64,000 bases of DNA, taken from contig NZ_CP093300.1 of assembly GCF_022812285.1 (NCBI RefSeq), forward strand, positions 3,658,001 to 3,722,000, written 5' to 3'. Positions within the stretch are counted from its first letter, which is position 1. Each line of letters opens with the position of its first letter. Shown here piece after piece: positions 16,084 through 25,231 of this stretch. This stretch comes from Alkalihalobacillus sp. LMS39. GTDB lineage: Bacteria; Bacillota; Bacilli; Bacillales; Bacillaceae_F. The notes beneath the pieces were generated by a model. That model saw only the letters and a program-made list of their open reading frames with translations, had not been told where the DNA came from and did no database searches. The translations under genes were made by a program, and so were the position numbers.

Positions 16084-16824
16084 ATGAAGAAGCTATATGG
16101 GAAAACGATGGAGAAACAGATAACAAGTCGTTTTCTAAAAACAGACATTCCCATTCTCCTATATTTACCACCGAACTATTCTGACTTATATTCATATGAC
16201 GTATTGATTGCTCAAGATGGGAAAGATTACTTTCAACTTGGACGTATCGCAAGACAAACGGAAGAACTCATTGAACAAAACAAAATAAAGGATATTATTA
16301 TCGCTGGTATTCCTTACCCTTCCGTTGAGAAAAGAAGAGAGTGGTATCATCCAAATGGGACATTCCACAAACAATACTTACGCTTTTTAGCAGAAGAGCT
16401 TGTGCCTTTTCTTGACAAAGAGTTTCAAACCCAGCCTGTTAACACAGGAAGAGTGTTAGTCGGTGATTCATTAGGAGCTACAGTTTCACTTATTGCTGCT
16501 CTCGAATACCCACACACATTTACAAACGCCATTTTACAATCTCCATTTGTAAATGAAGATGTATTACATACCGTCACTAACAAAATTCAAACTCAGCTTC
16601 AGCTTTACCATGTCATCGGGTTACAAGAAACAGAAGTACAAACAACAAATGGTCGCACCGTTGACTTTTTACAACCAAATCGAAAATTAAATCAATTACT
16701 TTCAAACCGAATCTCTCATTATTACTATGAAGAATTTAATGGTGACCATACATGGAAGTATTGGCAGCCAGACTTAAAAAAAGCGCTAGTCCATATGTTT
16801 GCGCCTTCAGTAAAAACAAAGTAA
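16084..16824 (+). CDS. Alpha/beta-hydrolase esterase (YjcH-like)
   Basis: 246 residues of the esterase D/enterochelin-esterase type. Nucleophile elbow GDSLGA (Ser near 129), an oxyanion-region strand YDVLIAQDGKDYFQLGR, and a C-terminal GDHTWKYW supplying the catalytic His. There is no signal peptide. GGAGG lies about 9 nt before the ATG. It is followed 39 nt later by a yjcF-like acetyltransferase. In B. subtilis yjcH and yjcF are also neighbours, separated by yjcG, which is missing here. The natural ester is unknown. Confidence 0.8.
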   Translation: MKKLYGKTMEKQITSRFLKTDIPILLYLPPNYSDLYSYDVLIAQDGKDYFQLGRIARQTEELIEQNKIKDIIIAGIPYPSVEKRREWYHPNGTFHKQYLRFLAEELVPFLDKEFQTQPVNTGRVLVGDSLGATVSLIAALEYPHTFTNAILQSPFVNEDVLHTVTNKIQTQLQLYHVIGLQETEVQTTNGRTVDFLQPNRKLNQLLSNRISHYYYEEFNGDHTWKYWQPDLKKALVHMFAPSVKTK

Positions 16825-16863
16825 AATGAAATCTAAAGTTTATCGTGGAAAGGAAGAAGTTAT

Positions 16864-17289
16864 GTGAATGTCGTTGTCGTAAAAGATGAAGAACAACTCC
16901 AAGACGCTTACCATATAAGAACCGTTGTATTTGTTGAAGAGCAAAAAGTTCCTATTGAAGAAGAAATTGACCAATATGAACAAGAAGCCACTCACTTTGT
17001 TATGTATGACCAAAATCAACCTGTTGGTGCAGGTCGCCTTCGTCATGTTGATGGCATGGCCAAAATCGAACGTATTTGTATTCTTCCAAACTATCGTAAA
17101 ACAGGCGCTGGAAAAGTTTTAATGGAAAAAATAGAAGAAGTAGCAAAAGAACTGCATGTAACAGAAGCTAAACTCAATGCGCAAATTCAAGCAGAAGGTT
17201 TTTATAAAAAGCTTGGATATCTCACTGTTTCCGGACAATTTCTAGATGCAGGCATCCCTCATGTCACAATGAAAAAAACATTAACATAA
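16864..17289 (+). CDS. GNAT acetyltransferase (YjcF-like)
   Basis: 141 residues from a GTG start with GGAAGAAG about 5 nt upstream. A typical GNAT fold: N-terminal YHIRTVVFVEEQ, the acetyl-CoA loop LPNYRKTGAGKVLME, and C-terminal AEGFYKKLGYLTVSGQF. The family acetylates small molecules or proteins; the substrate is unknown. It probably shares an mRNA with the upstream esterase and is closed by a terminator. Confidence 0.85.
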   Translation: MNVVVVKDEEQLQDAYHIRTVVFVEEQKVPIEEEIDQYEQEATHFVMYDQNQPVGAGRLRHVDGMAKIERICILPNYRKTGAGKVLMEKIEEVAKELHVTEAKLNAQIQAEGFYKKLGYLTVSGQFLDAGIPHVTMKKTLT

Positions 17290-17299
17290 CCTTTCTTTT

Positions 17300-17335
17300 A
17301 CAAAAATCAACCATCGACACGGTTGGTTTTTTTGT
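17300..17335 (+). terminator. Rho-independent terminator
   Basis: AAAATCAACC pairs with GGTTGGTTTT across an 8-nt loop, with a T-run. It follows the GNAT stop by about 10 nt. Confidence 0.75.
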
Positions 17336-17392
17336 TCTGTCCATCTTCTTTTTATCATAGCTTGTCAGTAAGGACGTGTTTGAGGTGAGAGT

Positions 17393-17899
17393 ATGAAAAT
17401 CATGGAAGAGTTTAAAGAATTTGCAATGAGAGGCAATGTTATCGATATGAGTATCGGTGTCATTATCGGCACAACTTTTGGTAGGATTGTTCAATCTTTC
17501 GTTGATGATATACTTATGCCGCCAATTGGGTTAATTATTGGGAAAGTAGACTTTTCCAACCTGTTTATAAACTTTACGAATGAACCGATTTCAACTGTGA
17601 CAGAAGCAAAAGAATTCGGAATCCCTACGTTAAATTATGGGATATTTTTAAATCATCTTTTCCATTTTATCATTGTGGCTTTCGTATTATTTATGTTTGT
17701 CCGTCAAATGAATCGAATTCGTCGACCAAATGAAAACCTACTTGATAGTATTAAAACGAAAAATTGTTCATTTTGCTTTTCAACGATTCCTTATAAAGCT
17801 ACACGATGCCCAAATTGTACGTCTGTCCTAAACGACCAGAAAGACCCTCCAATCGCCCAAAAACAAAACGAGACGATCATTCGCTTTAAAAGTAAATGA
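17393..17899 (+). CDS. mscL: Large-conductance mechanosensitive channel with C-terminal zinc ribbon
   Basis: 168 residues, about 35 longer than ordinary MscL. The N-terminal S1 helix and TM1 (MEEFKEFAMRGNVIDMSIGV, VIIGTTFGRIVQSFVDD) and TM2 (about 84-104, FHFIIVAFVLFMFVRQ) are standard and give a pressure-release valve in the membrane. The usual C-terminal helical bundle is replaced by a Cys4 ribbon: CSFC (near 122) and CPNC (near 138), spaced 16 residues apart. The ATG has TGAGGTGA 5 nt upstream. It is single-gene and convergent with the HNH gene (3-nt gap). Confidence 0.92.
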   Translation: MKIMEEFKEFAMRGNVIDMSIGVIIGTTFGRIVQSFVDDILMPPIGLIIGKVDFSNLFINFTNEPISTVTEAKEFGIPTLNYGIFLNHLFHFIIVAFVLFMFVRQMNRIRRPNENLLDSIKTKNCSFCFSTIPYKATRCPNCTSVLNDQKDPPIAQKQNETIIRFKSK

Positions 17900-17902
17900 T
17901 AG

Positions 17903-18187
17903 CTACCGTGTTTTCGACTTTTTCACTTTTGTTAATACAGTCGATGGTTGTTTTTTTATCCAACGTAAATAAGATTGAATTTTCTCGTCCGCCTGCAACG
18001 CTTCGATTGTATGTAAACGAATCGCGAGTTCTCGGTTTGAGTATAGAGCATGAATTTGTTTATGACATGGTATACAAAGCATTGCTTTTTCTAACAATGC
18101 TCCCCCTTCCTCCCTTGGGATTAAATGGTGAACGGTTTGTTCAATATCTGTCCGTAAACAAAGCTCGCATGCGCCTCTTTTTTTCAA
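17903..18187 (-). CDS. HNH endonuclease domain protein (YisB-like)
   Basis: Start taken at TTG 18187 (MKKRGACELC) because GGGAGG lies about 9 nt upstream; an ATG two codons earlier is too close. The 94-residue protein has CELC, then TVHHLIPREEGG, then LCIPCHKQIH: the complete Cys4-zinc HNH fold with the catalytic HH pair. Stand-alone HNH proteins of this size may nick or cut DNA; there is no adjacent methylase, phage or restriction subunit, so the role is open. It is followed upstream by the MBL-fold gene on the same strand (23-nt gap), probably co-transcribed. Confidence 0.78.
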   Translation of the reverse strand: MKKRGACELCLRTDIEQTVHHLIPREEGGALLEKAMLCIPCHKQIHALYSNRELAIRLHTIEALQADEKIQSYLRWIKKQPSTVLTKVKKSKTR

Positions 18188-18210
18188 AACCATTCACCTC
18201 CCTCTTTCTC

Positions 18211-19107
18211 TCATCTTCTACTGACTTTAAGTGTATTATTTTGAAATACATATTCAACCTTTTGTTCACTAACAAGAGCTTGGACATAAGCTGTAACACC
18301 AGTGCGAAACAGTGCCCAAGATGTAAAGTTCTGTATGTTGATGTCTCGCTTAGAACAAAACGAGCTAATCAATGTTTCAAATGAGATCGGTTCTTTTTGT
18401 TTAGTTATCCATTGAAATAAATCTTCTTTTACATTTTGATGATATTCTATATTGTTTTTCACTGTTTCTGTAAAGTTTGGTTCATATATACCATGCCCAG
18501 GCACAGCTCCTTTTACTTTTAACGCTAACAAATAGCGAAGAGAGCGAACGGTTTCTTCATATTGAACAATAAATGGGATATTATGCTTTTGTAATGTAGC
18601 TTCATCAAAATAAGCATCCGTTGCGTAAAGAATAGAATCAATTTCAAGTGCCATCATATTATAGCTATGACCTGGAACCGCGTGTAGTTCCACTTGAAAC
18701 TCTCCTAGCCTTTGCTTTCCAGGCTTTACCTTTGTATCAATGCGTATTGGCTTTCCCTCTAAAAATTTATTTCTCATTTCCTGCGGTGGTTCGTTCCCTT
18801 GGAAAAGATAAAGTGGCTCTAGTTTTGGATATGTCATGATCGCCTCTTCAAAATGAGGTGCATATGTATGGATTTCATAATGTTTTTGCAAAAAATGAGC
18901 TCCACCAAAATGGTCGGCATGGGCATGTGTTATAAACAAGTCTGTTAATGGCCACTCCTTTTCTTTTAATACTTTCATCACTTTTTTTGCTGCAGCATCA
19001 TCTAAACCGGAATCAATGAGAAGACCACACGTTTCATTTTTTACATATCCGATATTCACACTACCTTGAAAATAAAAACAACTGTCACTTAACTGGATAC
19101 ATTTCAT
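18211..19107 (-). CDS. Metallo-beta-lactamase-fold hydrolase
   Basis: 298 residues. The zinc-binding motif THAHADHFGG is near residue 60, further ligands sit in AVPGHSYNMMALE and YATDAYFDEA, and a final His in VPGHGIYEPNF. The C-terminal part (about 215-298) looks like a small winged-helix-type region. The fold covers glyoxalase II-like thioesterases, lactonases and others; substrate cannot be told. AGAAGGTG lies 5 nt before the ATG. Confidence 0.8.
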   Translation of the reverse strand: MKCIQLSDSCFYFQGSVNIGYVKNETCGLLIDSGLDDAAAKKVMKVLKEKEWPLTDLFITHAHADHFGGAHFLQKHYEIHTYAPHFEEAIMTYPKLEPLYLFQGNEPPQEMRNKFLEGKPIRIDTKVKPGKQRLGEFQVELHAVPGHSYNMMALEIDSILYATDAYFDEATLQKHNIPFIVQYEETVRSLRYLLALKVKGAVPGHGIYEPNFTETVKNNIEYHQNVKEDLFQWITKQKEPISFETLISSFCSKRDINIQNFTSWALFRTGVTAYVQALVSEQKVEYVFQNNTLKVSRR

Positions 19108-19155
19108 TATTACACCTTCTTCTTTTTTCTCTTTTATGGTTTAGCTTTCCAAACA

Positions 19156-19183
19156 AAAAAATCCTCTAATAAGAGGATTTTTT
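19156..19183. terminator. Hairpin terminator of the chemoreceptor gene
   Basis: AAAAATCCTCT and AGAGGATTTTT enclose a 4-nt loop. The hairpin lies 4 nt past the chemoreceptor stop. Confidence 0.8.
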
Positions 19184-19186
19184 CCG

Positions 19187-21322
19187 CTACTTAATTGTGA
19201 ATTTTGAAAGAGTATCTTGAAGTTTCGTCGATAACTGCTTTAACTCATCAGACGTTGTTACAAGTCGGTCACTGATTGATAACTGTTGATGAGTCGATGC
19301 AGAGACTTCTTCTGTAATCGCTGCTGATTGTTGAGCTGTTGAACTAACTTGCATAATTGAATCAGCTAAATTGCATTGAGAGCTTGTTAATTGCTTTGTT
19401 GACTCTGACACTTCTTCAATTTTGCGAATAACATCTTTCATATGAATTCCTACTGCACTTAGTAGGTCATCTGTTTCTTGTGCGGTATCTACTTGTTCTT
19501 TAAAGATTGGCTCAGCTTCTAGTAATACCTCAACGGTTTGCTCCACATCACGAACAATTGCACTCGTAATGTTTCCAACGGTTTCAATTGATGTTTGCGA
19601 CTCATTAGATAAATTCCTTATTTCTTGAGCAACAACCGCAAATCCTTTCCCAACTTGACCTGCTCTTGCCGCTTCTATCGCTGCATTAAGCGAAAGTAAG
19701 TTCGTTTGTTTAGAAATCGACTGTAATATTTCCATCACTTCATTTATCTTTGTCGTACTTTCCTTTAATCCATTCACTTTACTTACAATCATCGTTGTTA
19801 ATTCTTCTCCACGTTTCGTTTTTGCAACGAGATGATTCATTTTTTGAATTCCGTCATCACTTGACTGTTGAACCGTCATGACATAATCATTCATTTGATT
19901 ATTTTTTTCAATGACACTTTGAATTTCAGTGCCCATTTTAGTCGTTAATCCATTACCTATTTCCGCTTGTCCTGTTAATCCTTGCGCCCCTTGTGCAATT
20001 TCATCTGTGGCAATCGCCACTTCTTTTGCTGCAGCTGCTGTCGTTGTAGATACTTCTGATAACTCTGCGGCGGCGTCAAGGACCTGGTTTGCTGTTTCTG
20101 TCGTATTTTGCACTAATACTGAAATACTGTCAACCATTTCGTTAAAGTTTTTTCCTAACAACCCTATTTCATCTTTGCGCTTGTCCATTTGAGCACGAAC
20201 ACGCAAATCACCTTCACTCGCTTGTTTCATTAATGAGCCAATTTCCTTTAATGGTACTCCAACAAAAGTTACAATCCTTCTTCCAATAAAACTAGCGATT
20301 AAAGCACAAATAACGACGACAATTAAAATTAAGTAAGCAATTTTATTCATATCCTTTGTAAGCTCAGATATTTTAACCTGTCCTGCTAAGTACCAGTTCG
20401 AATCACTAGAGTGATGAACAAACACTAGATTATCTCCATTATGGTGAACATACGATGTTTCATCTGTTTTCTTATCAAACTCATAGCGGTTTTCACTTCC
20501 AATTTCATTTTCCTCAAATGAGAATTGAATAACATTGTTTGCATCCACTAGCTTCACTTTTTCACTTTCACCAAACGTTATCTCTTGCAGTGTTTCCGCT
20601 AGTAGCGCTTCCTTTACTTCTACTACAATGATATATCCTTGTTTCCCAATTGGAAGAAATCGGCCTACTGATAAGGTTGGATTAGTTTCTGTCCCAGTTA
20701 TTCCGTTTTCTTTTCCTCCAATCCATAATTGCTTCCTTTCTTCTTTAATTTCTTTATACCAGTCTTCTTCAAACAATAATTCTTTATCCCGGTAATCAAC
20801 ATTTGTTGCAACGGTTTGATGTGTACCACTTAAAATATAATAATTATAATTACTGTTTGTGATATTCATCGCTTTTAATCGGTCTTCAATATCACGTAGT
20901 GCACGGTACATTGTAAAGTCATCACTCACATCTGCTTTTTCATATTGTTCTAGCAATGTCCTCATATCCACATTCGCAGCAAAATCCGTTATTTGTCGGT
21001 CTGTATTTGTTAAGATAAAGTCTAAGTTTTTTCCTGCTTGCTGAATCGTTTGTTCTGACGCATGTTTAACTTGTTCTTCTAATATTGATTTTGCAATCAC
21101 ATAAGAGAAAATCCCTACGACAATCACACTAATAAGAACTGTTAAAACCATACTCAAAAAAAGCTTGTTTCCAATAGAGTCTTTTCTCTTCACCTCTTGT
21201 GACAACGCTTTCTTTTCATTCGTTTTAAACTGAAATAATTTTGTAAGTTTTGAAATAGTAGGATTAGGATAACGCTTACTTTTTCTGATTTTATTCTTTC
21301 CTATGTTCCATTTTCTTTTCAT
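19187..21322 (-). CDS. Methyl-accepting chemotaxis receptor (Cache-HAMP-MCP)
   Basis: 711 residues. The start has AGGAGG 6 nt upstream and gives an unusually long basic N-terminal cytoplasmic segment (about 50 residues) before the first membrane helix (52-76). Then comes an extracellular double-Cache-like sensor (about 77-325; YYILSGTHQTVATNVDYRDKE), a second helix (328-348), HAMP (349-402) and the coiled-coil signalling domain with the hairpin-tip sequence QTNLLSLNAAIEAARAGQ. It relays ligand signals to CheA/CheW. The ligand is unknown. It is monocistronic, with no che genes nearby. Confidence 0.92.
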   Translation of the reverse strand: MKRKWNIGKNKIRKSKRYPNPTISKLTKLFQFKTNEKKALSQEVKRKDSIGNKLFLSMVLTVLISVIVVGIFSYVIAKSILEEQVKHASEQTIQQAGKNLDFILTNTDRQITDFAANVDMRTLLEQYEKADVSDDFTMYRALRDIEDRLKAMNITNSNYNYYILSGTHQTVATNVDYRDKELLFEEDWYKEIKEERKQLWIGGKENGITGTETNPTLSVGRFLPIGKQGYIIVVEVKEALLAETLQEITFGESEKVKLVDANNVIQFSFEENEIGSENRYEFDKKTDETSYVHHNGDNLVFVHHSSDSNWYLAGQVKISELTKDMNKIAYLILIVVVICALIASFIGRRIVTFVGVPLKEIGSLMKQASEGDLRVRAQMDKRKDEIGLLGKNFNEMVDSISVLVQNTTETANQVLDAAAELSEVSTTTAAAAKEVAIATDEIAQGAQGLTGQAEIGNGLTTKMGTEIQSVIEKNNQMNDYVMTVQQSSDDGIQKMNHLVAKTKRGEELTTMIVSKVNGLKESTTKINEVMEILQSISKQTNLLSLNAAIEAARAGQVGKGFAVVAQEIRNLSNESQTSIETVGNITSAIVRDVEQTVEVLLEAEPIFKEQVDTAQETDDLLSAVGIHMKDVIRKIEEVSESTKQLTSSQCNLADSIMQVSSTAQQSAAITEEVSASTHQQLSISDRLVTTSDELKQLSTKLQDTLSKFTIK

Positions 21323-21439
21323 TACTTGCCTCCTGACAGTTTGACCTTTTTTATAAAAGAGTAATTATTCCTAAGTCTATAATACCATAAATTTACGAAA
21401 AACAACTTGTAACTTAAAATTTTTTTACCAAAAATAAAA

Positions 21440-21478
21440 GAGAAGCTCTAAACTATTGTTTATAGTTTAGAACTTCTC
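21440..21478. terminator. Long-stem terminator
   Basis: GAGAAGCTCTAAACTAT (21440-21456) pairs with ATAGTTTAGAACTTCTC (21462-21478), with one mismatch and a 5-nt loop. It ends the minus-strand gene at 21504 and lies upstream of the chemoreceptor. Confidence 0.8.
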
Positions 21479-21503
21479 AAGCAACTAGACTTAAATTTTT
21501 GTT

Positions 21504-21725
21504 TTATACAGATTGGTCAAAAAATAACCCTTTATTCGTATGTTTTCTTTCAATTTGTTTTTTTATTGCTAGTAAGGAAGATTGTTCTTCCCCATCTTTT
21601 GTAACATTTAAAAACGTGATTTTGGGTACAGGGTCTTTTCGTTTAATGGCTGCTTCTTTTTCAATCGGAATTCTATTCTCGTATTGAACCGTTGTTGAGT
21701 CTTTAACTGGTGGTACATATCCCAT
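21504..21725 (-). CDS. Uncharacterised 73-residue protein
   Basis: The ATG at 21725 is chosen among three clustered start codons because AGGGGTG lies 6 nt upstream. The product begins MGYVPPVKDSTTVQYENRI, is proline-rich at the N-terminus, contains PVPKITFLNVTK and ends in a charged helix. It is soluble with no known domain. Its own strong terminator suggests a genuine single gene. Confidence 0.55.
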   Translation of the reverse strand: MGYVPPVKDSTTVQYENRIPIEKEAAIKRKDPVPKITFLNVTKDGEEQSSLLAIKKQIERKHTNKGLFFDQSV

Positions 21726-21990
21726 TATCATCACCCCTCTTATTCTATTATATACCCTGTTCTTCCAATATTATGTCGAAATTTGAAAAAGATATTAAAT
21801 TTCTTTGAACTCATCATTCTCAGATTTGTTTAGTTTTTGACTGCTATTCGGAAAGGACATGTATTCCTTTTCAAGAGACCCCCCCTTTTTTACGGTTAAC
21901 GGACAAACGGATTAAATATTGCTAATAGTGGAACCAATGTCCTAAAGAGTTAGAGTGACAGAATATTCCTTATGTCTATAGTGTATTTAT

Positions 21991-22028
21991 AAAAAGCGTT
22001 GAGAGGAAAAGACCTCTCAACGCTTTTT
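21991..22028. terminator. Strong bidirectional terminator
   Basis: AAAAAGCGTTGAGAGG (21991-22006) and CCTCTCAACGCTTTTT (22013-22028) form a perfect 16-bp stem. It ends the coiled-coil protein gene; the last stem base is part of the stop codon. Confidence 0.85.
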
Positions 22029-22468
22029 TACTTTTTTAGAAACCAAGACTCGTTTTTTTTATTGTCCATTCCTTTTTGAACTTCGTTGTTTCTCTCATTC
22101 TCTTCTTTTAATAAACGAATTAATGCTTCTCTTTCACTAACTTCTTTTTGTAAATGGTGTATTTCTTTCGTTTGTTTCATATATTTTTCATTCCACTCAT
22201 CTAGTTTTGTAAGTAATTCTGTTTTTTCTTCAATGAGCTCTTGCTTTTCCTTGTCAACCATTTGTAATTCTTCATCCTTGTTTTTCATTTGCTTTTTAAT
22301 TTCTTCAAGCTCAGCTTTTACTTCTTCTAATTTACGATAATTATAATACTCCTCATAATCTTTAATCTTTTTTTTGTAAAGACACAACTCAGAGTGAGCA
22401 TTAATCAACTTTTGCTTTAGTAAAATCGGGTCGTTTCCTTGCTTTCTTATGGTCATCTCTCTTTTCAT
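22028..22468 (-). CDS. Coiled-coil protein of unknown function
   Basis: 146 residues, nearly all coiled coil from about residue 30 to 135 (YRKLEEVKAELEEIKKQ, HHLQKEVSEREALIRLL), with heptads of Leu/Ile and abundant Glu/Lys. No signal peptide or membrane helix. GGGGGAAGG lies 4-5 nt before the ATG. Possibly a structural or cell-division-type protein, but nothing in the sequence fixes a role. It is divergent from the YPG-repeat gene. Confidence 0.6.
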   Translation of the reverse strand: MKREMTIRKQGNDPILLKQKLINAHSELCLYKKKIKDYEEYYNYRKLEEVKAELEEIKKQMKNKDEELQMVDKEKQELIEEKTELLTKLDEWNEKYMKQTKEIHHLQKEVSEREALIRLLKEENERNNEVQKGMDNKKNESWFLKK

Positions 22469-22659
22469 TTTCCTTCCCCCTTTTTATCTTTGTCATTTAT
22501 GTTAGACCCTTTTTCATAAGGAAAGAGTGAATTGTAACGTATACAAGTTCCTATTTTTCATTCTTTTAAACTGTATGTCTTACAAACTATTTTATGAGTA
22601 TTTTTAAGCACTTGATAATTTAAAAATAGGGAAGAACCTACTTTTTTCTAGATACTTAT

Positions 22660-22688
22660 CACAAGCTGGGAATCCTTTACATAGTCTA
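22660..22688 (+). promoter_or_regulatory. Sigma-K-like promoter
   Basis: CACA (22660-22663), 16 nt, then CATAGTCTA (22680-22688) matches the late mother-cell sigma-K pattern (AC element, about 16 nt, CATANNNTA). It is 30 nt upstream of the ATG of the YPG-repeat protein. Confidence 0.5.
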
Positions 22689-22717
22689 TATCGAAAATAG
22701 GAAAGGAGAATGAATGT

Positions 22718-23158
22718 ATGAATTACTATCAAGGAACAGAATTTGATCATACTCGCCAACAACCTTCTGTACAATTTCTTCCACCTCAGACAGTGGAACA
22801 ATACCTTAATCAATGGGTAACAACTTCTATTCAAGGTTATGGTCGAGTAGTTGCTTATATTGCAGATTACAATAGAAGAACTGGAATGGTTTCTTTACTC
22901 ATTTATCCAGCTCCAAGGTACCAACAACAGTTTATACAAGTGCACCATAGCGATTTAGTCGGTATTAGTCCATATTTCGGTCCAATTCCTCCAAGACCAG
23001 AGCCGCCTAGACCGAGACCGCCATATCAACCACCAACATTCCCAGGTTATCCTGGTTACCCTGGTTACCCTGGTTATCCTGGTTATCCCGGCCATGGAGG
23101 ATTTTGGCCATGGTTATGGCATACAGCTGGTTTTTTTGGAGGACAGCAACCTAGATAA
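22718..23158 (+). CDS. Pro/Gly/Tyr-rich YPG-repeat protein, probable spore-coat component
   Basis: 146 residues. The N-terminal globular part (about 1-85; VEQYLNQWVTTSIQGYGRVV, GMVSLLIYPAPRYQQQF, VHHSDLVGISPYFG) resembles a small beta-rich domain. Then a proline-rich linker leads to five YPG tripeptides (about 110-124), and a Trp/Gly/Phe-rich end. The DNA repeats every 9 bp (23045-23089). Composition and the sigma-K-like promoter suggest a spore surface or coat protein. AGGAAAGGAG lies about 9 nt before the ATG. No named homologue is recalled. Confidence 0.62.
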   Translation: MNYYQGTEFDHTRQQPSVQFLPPQTVEQYLNQWVTTSIQGYGRVVAYIADYNRRTGMVSLLIYPAPRYQQQFIQVHHSDLVGISPYFGPIPPRPEPPRPRPPYQPPTFPGYPGYPGYPGYPGYPGHGGFWPWLWHTAGFFGGQQPR

Positions 23159-23172
23159 TCCGATTAAAAACA

Positions 23173-23218
23173 AACAAGGACATCTTCAGAATGATTTATT
23201 ATTCGATGTCCTTGTTTT
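23173..23218. terminator. Bidirectional terminator
   Basis: AACAAGGACATC and GATGTCCTTGTT form a perfect 12-bp stem with a 20-nt loop between the convergent YPG gene and the ABC ATPase gene. Confidence 0.75.
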
Positions 23219-23219
23219 C

Positions 23220-24023
23220 TTATATAATTTTTGATAAAAATACTTTCGTTCTTTCATGTTTGGGATTATCAAATAACTGACATGGGGTACCAGATTCAAC
23301 GATTTCCCCTTGATCAAATAAAATAATTCGATCCGCTACTTCTCTCGCAAAGTTCATTTCATGAGTAACGACTAGCATTGTCATTCCTGTATGACAAAGT
23401 TCCTTCATAACATCTAGCACTTCTTTTACCATTTCTGGGTCGAGTGCTGATGTCGGCTCATCAAACAACATAATTTGAGGTTGCATGGCAAGTGCTCTTG
23501 CAATCGCTACTCTTTGCTGTTGTCCACCTGATAGTTGGCCAGGAAATTTATGAGCCTGTTCAGGGATCCCTACCCTTTCTAATAGCTCCATCCCAATTTT
23601 TTCAGCTTTTTCTTTTGGCCATTTTCTTACCCAAATTGGGGCTAATGTAATATTTTTCAAAATAGTTAAGTGTGGAAATAAATTAAACGATTGAAACACC
23701 ATTCCAGTCTCCATTCGGATAGCTTCAATATTAGCTATATCATTAGAAAGTTGAATGCCATCAACTACTATTTCCCCTTCATGTATTTCTTCTAATCCAT
23801 TAATTGTTCTAATAAATGTCGATTTCCCTGAACCAGAAGGCCCCAATATACAGACGATTTCTCCTTTTTTTATTTCAACATCTACATCCTTTAATACATG
23901 AAGCTGATTACCATACCATTTATTAACTTTTTTACATATAATAATTGCTTCACGTTCATCTAATGGAACAGTAGAATCAAATTCAGATACGATAACATCT
24001 TCCATTTCCATACCCCCTATCAT
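23220..24023 (-). CDS. aapP: Polar amino-acid ABC transporter ATPase (AapP-type)
   Basis: About 260 residues. Walker [11 protein letters not shown]-loop FQSFNLFPH, signature [15 protein letters not shown], Walker [15 protein letters not shown] and H-loop VVTHEM identify an intact amino-acid importer ATPase of the GlnQ/AapP branch. The start is ambiguous: the ATG at 24023 overlaps the permease stop by 1 nt, while the ATG at 24005 has GGGGG about 7 nt upstream and is equally plausible. It is last of four genes and energises the two permeases above it. Confidence 0.9.
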   Translation of the reverse strand: MIGGMEMEDVIVSEFDSTVPLDEREAIIICKKVNKWYGNQLHVLKDVDVEIKKGEIVCILGPSGSGKSTFIRTINGLEEIHEGEIVVDGIQLSNDIANIEAIRMETGMVFQSFNLFPHLTILKNITLAPIWVRKWPKEKAEKIGMELLERVGIPEQAHKFPGQLSGGQQQRVAIARALAMQPQIMLFDEPTSALDPEMVKEVLDVMKELCHTGMTMLVVTHEMNFAREVADRIILFDQGEIVESGTPCQLFDNPKHERTKVFLSKII

Positions 24024-25225
24024 TATCGGTAACTATTGTTCATATTCTTTTCAATTTCTTGACTTGCACGAGACATAACGAAACAAAAAATCCAGAAAAC
24101 AAAAGCTACGAATAAATATACTTCCTTTTGTGTTCCTAAAAACTGCGGATTCGCAATGACAGCTCGGGCAATCCCTAACAAATCTACCATTCCGATAACA
24201 GCGACCAATGTCGTATCTTTAAAGATAGATATCGATTGGCCAACCATAGATGGGACTGTTACACGTAAAGCCTGAGGCAATATGATAAAAGCTGTCATCT
24301 GTATGGTGTTTAATCCTAATGCAGTCGAAGCTTCATATTGACTTTTTGGAATGGATTGAAGTCCTCCACGAACATTTTCAGCAATATAAGCTGCATTAAA
24401 CAAAGTAAAGGCAATCATTGCTCGAACAACACTATCTATTGATATTCCTGCTGGTAAAAATAGTGGAAGCATAATCGACGACATAAATAAAATCGTAATA
24501 AGTGGGACACCGCGAATGACTTCAATATATACAATACATAACCATCGAATGATTGGTAATTGACTAGCTCTACCAAGTGCCAATAACACTCCTATCGGAA
24601 ACGAAACAACTATGGCAACTAACGAGATTAAGAGCGTTAATAAAAATCCTCCCCATACATTTGTGCCAACAACAGGTAATACCCCAAACCCATGGAGAAG
24701 AAAAATGCCAATTGGGAAAACAAGAAACCAGCTAATCCAAATAATACGAGTCATACTTTTGTATTTTCTTGAAATAAGATAACTGAAGATAGTGGTAGAG
24801 AGTGAACCAATTAGCCATAATCTTGATTGCATTGTGATGAAGGGGAATAGTAAACAAATCATTGTCAAACCGATTATGGAATAAAACAGCAATTTCGAAA
24901 CTTTCCCATTAAAACGTCCGTACGATACACCCAATAGCACACTAACAAATAAGAAACATGTCCAAACTCTCCAAAGTTGGTCAATTGGATATTGGCCAAC
25001 AACTAATAATTTAAAATTCGCTTCAACCACTGTCCAATTCCCACTCACAAAAATCCAACGGAATGCGGGGATAGCCATAGACATAATAAAAGCTGCTAAC
25101 AACATCGTAATGATCCCATTTAACCAACTACTAAATAGATTTTTTTGTATCCACGTTATGAAACCCACTTTAACAACAGGACGACTTTTCACTTCAACCG
25201 TTTTTATATTTCGTTCTAAAATCAT
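24023..25225 (-). CDS. aapM: General amino-acid ABC permease, AapM-type
   Basis: 400 residues with an N-terminal extra helix bundle (about 30-195) before the conserved inner-membrane permease domain (about 200-390). The coupling loop EAARALG-type motif appears as [12 protein letters not shown], with [15 protein letters not shown] before it. The long N-terminal extension is typical of AapM/YhdY rather than the short GlnP permeases common in Bacillus. GAGAGGTGA precedes the ATG, and it starts 6 nt after the AapQ-type gene. Confidence 0.85.
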   Translation of the reverse strand: MILERNIKTVEVKSRPVVKVGFITWIQKNLFSSWLNGIITMLLAAFIMSMAIPAFRWIFVSGNWTVVEANFKLLVVGQYPIDQLWRVWTCFLFVSVLLGVSYGRFNGKVSKLLFYSIIGLTMICLLFPFITMQSRLWLIGSLSTTIFSYLISRKYKSMTRIIWISWFLVFPIGIFLLHGFGVLPVVGTNVWGGFLLTLLISLVAIVVSFPIGVLLALGRASQLPIIRWLCIVYIEVIRGVPLITILFMSSIMLPLFLPAGISIDSVVRAMIAFTLFNAAYIAENVRGGLQSIPKSQYEASTALGLNTIQMTAFIILPQALRVTVPSMVGQSISIFKDTTLVAVIGMVDLLGIARAVIANPQFLGTQKEVYLFVAFVFWIFCFVMSRASQEIEKNMNNSYR

Positions 25226-25231
25226 TATTTA

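Noticed and set aside
17903-18187. HNH protein as part of a restriction or defence island
   Set aside because: No methyltransferase, helicase or other defence gene is adjacent; the flanking genes are ordinary.
23045-23089. Regular 9-bp repeats, possible CRISPR-like or minisatellite array
   Set aside because: Repeats are contiguous without spacers and encode YPG tripeptides in frame; they are part of a protein gene.
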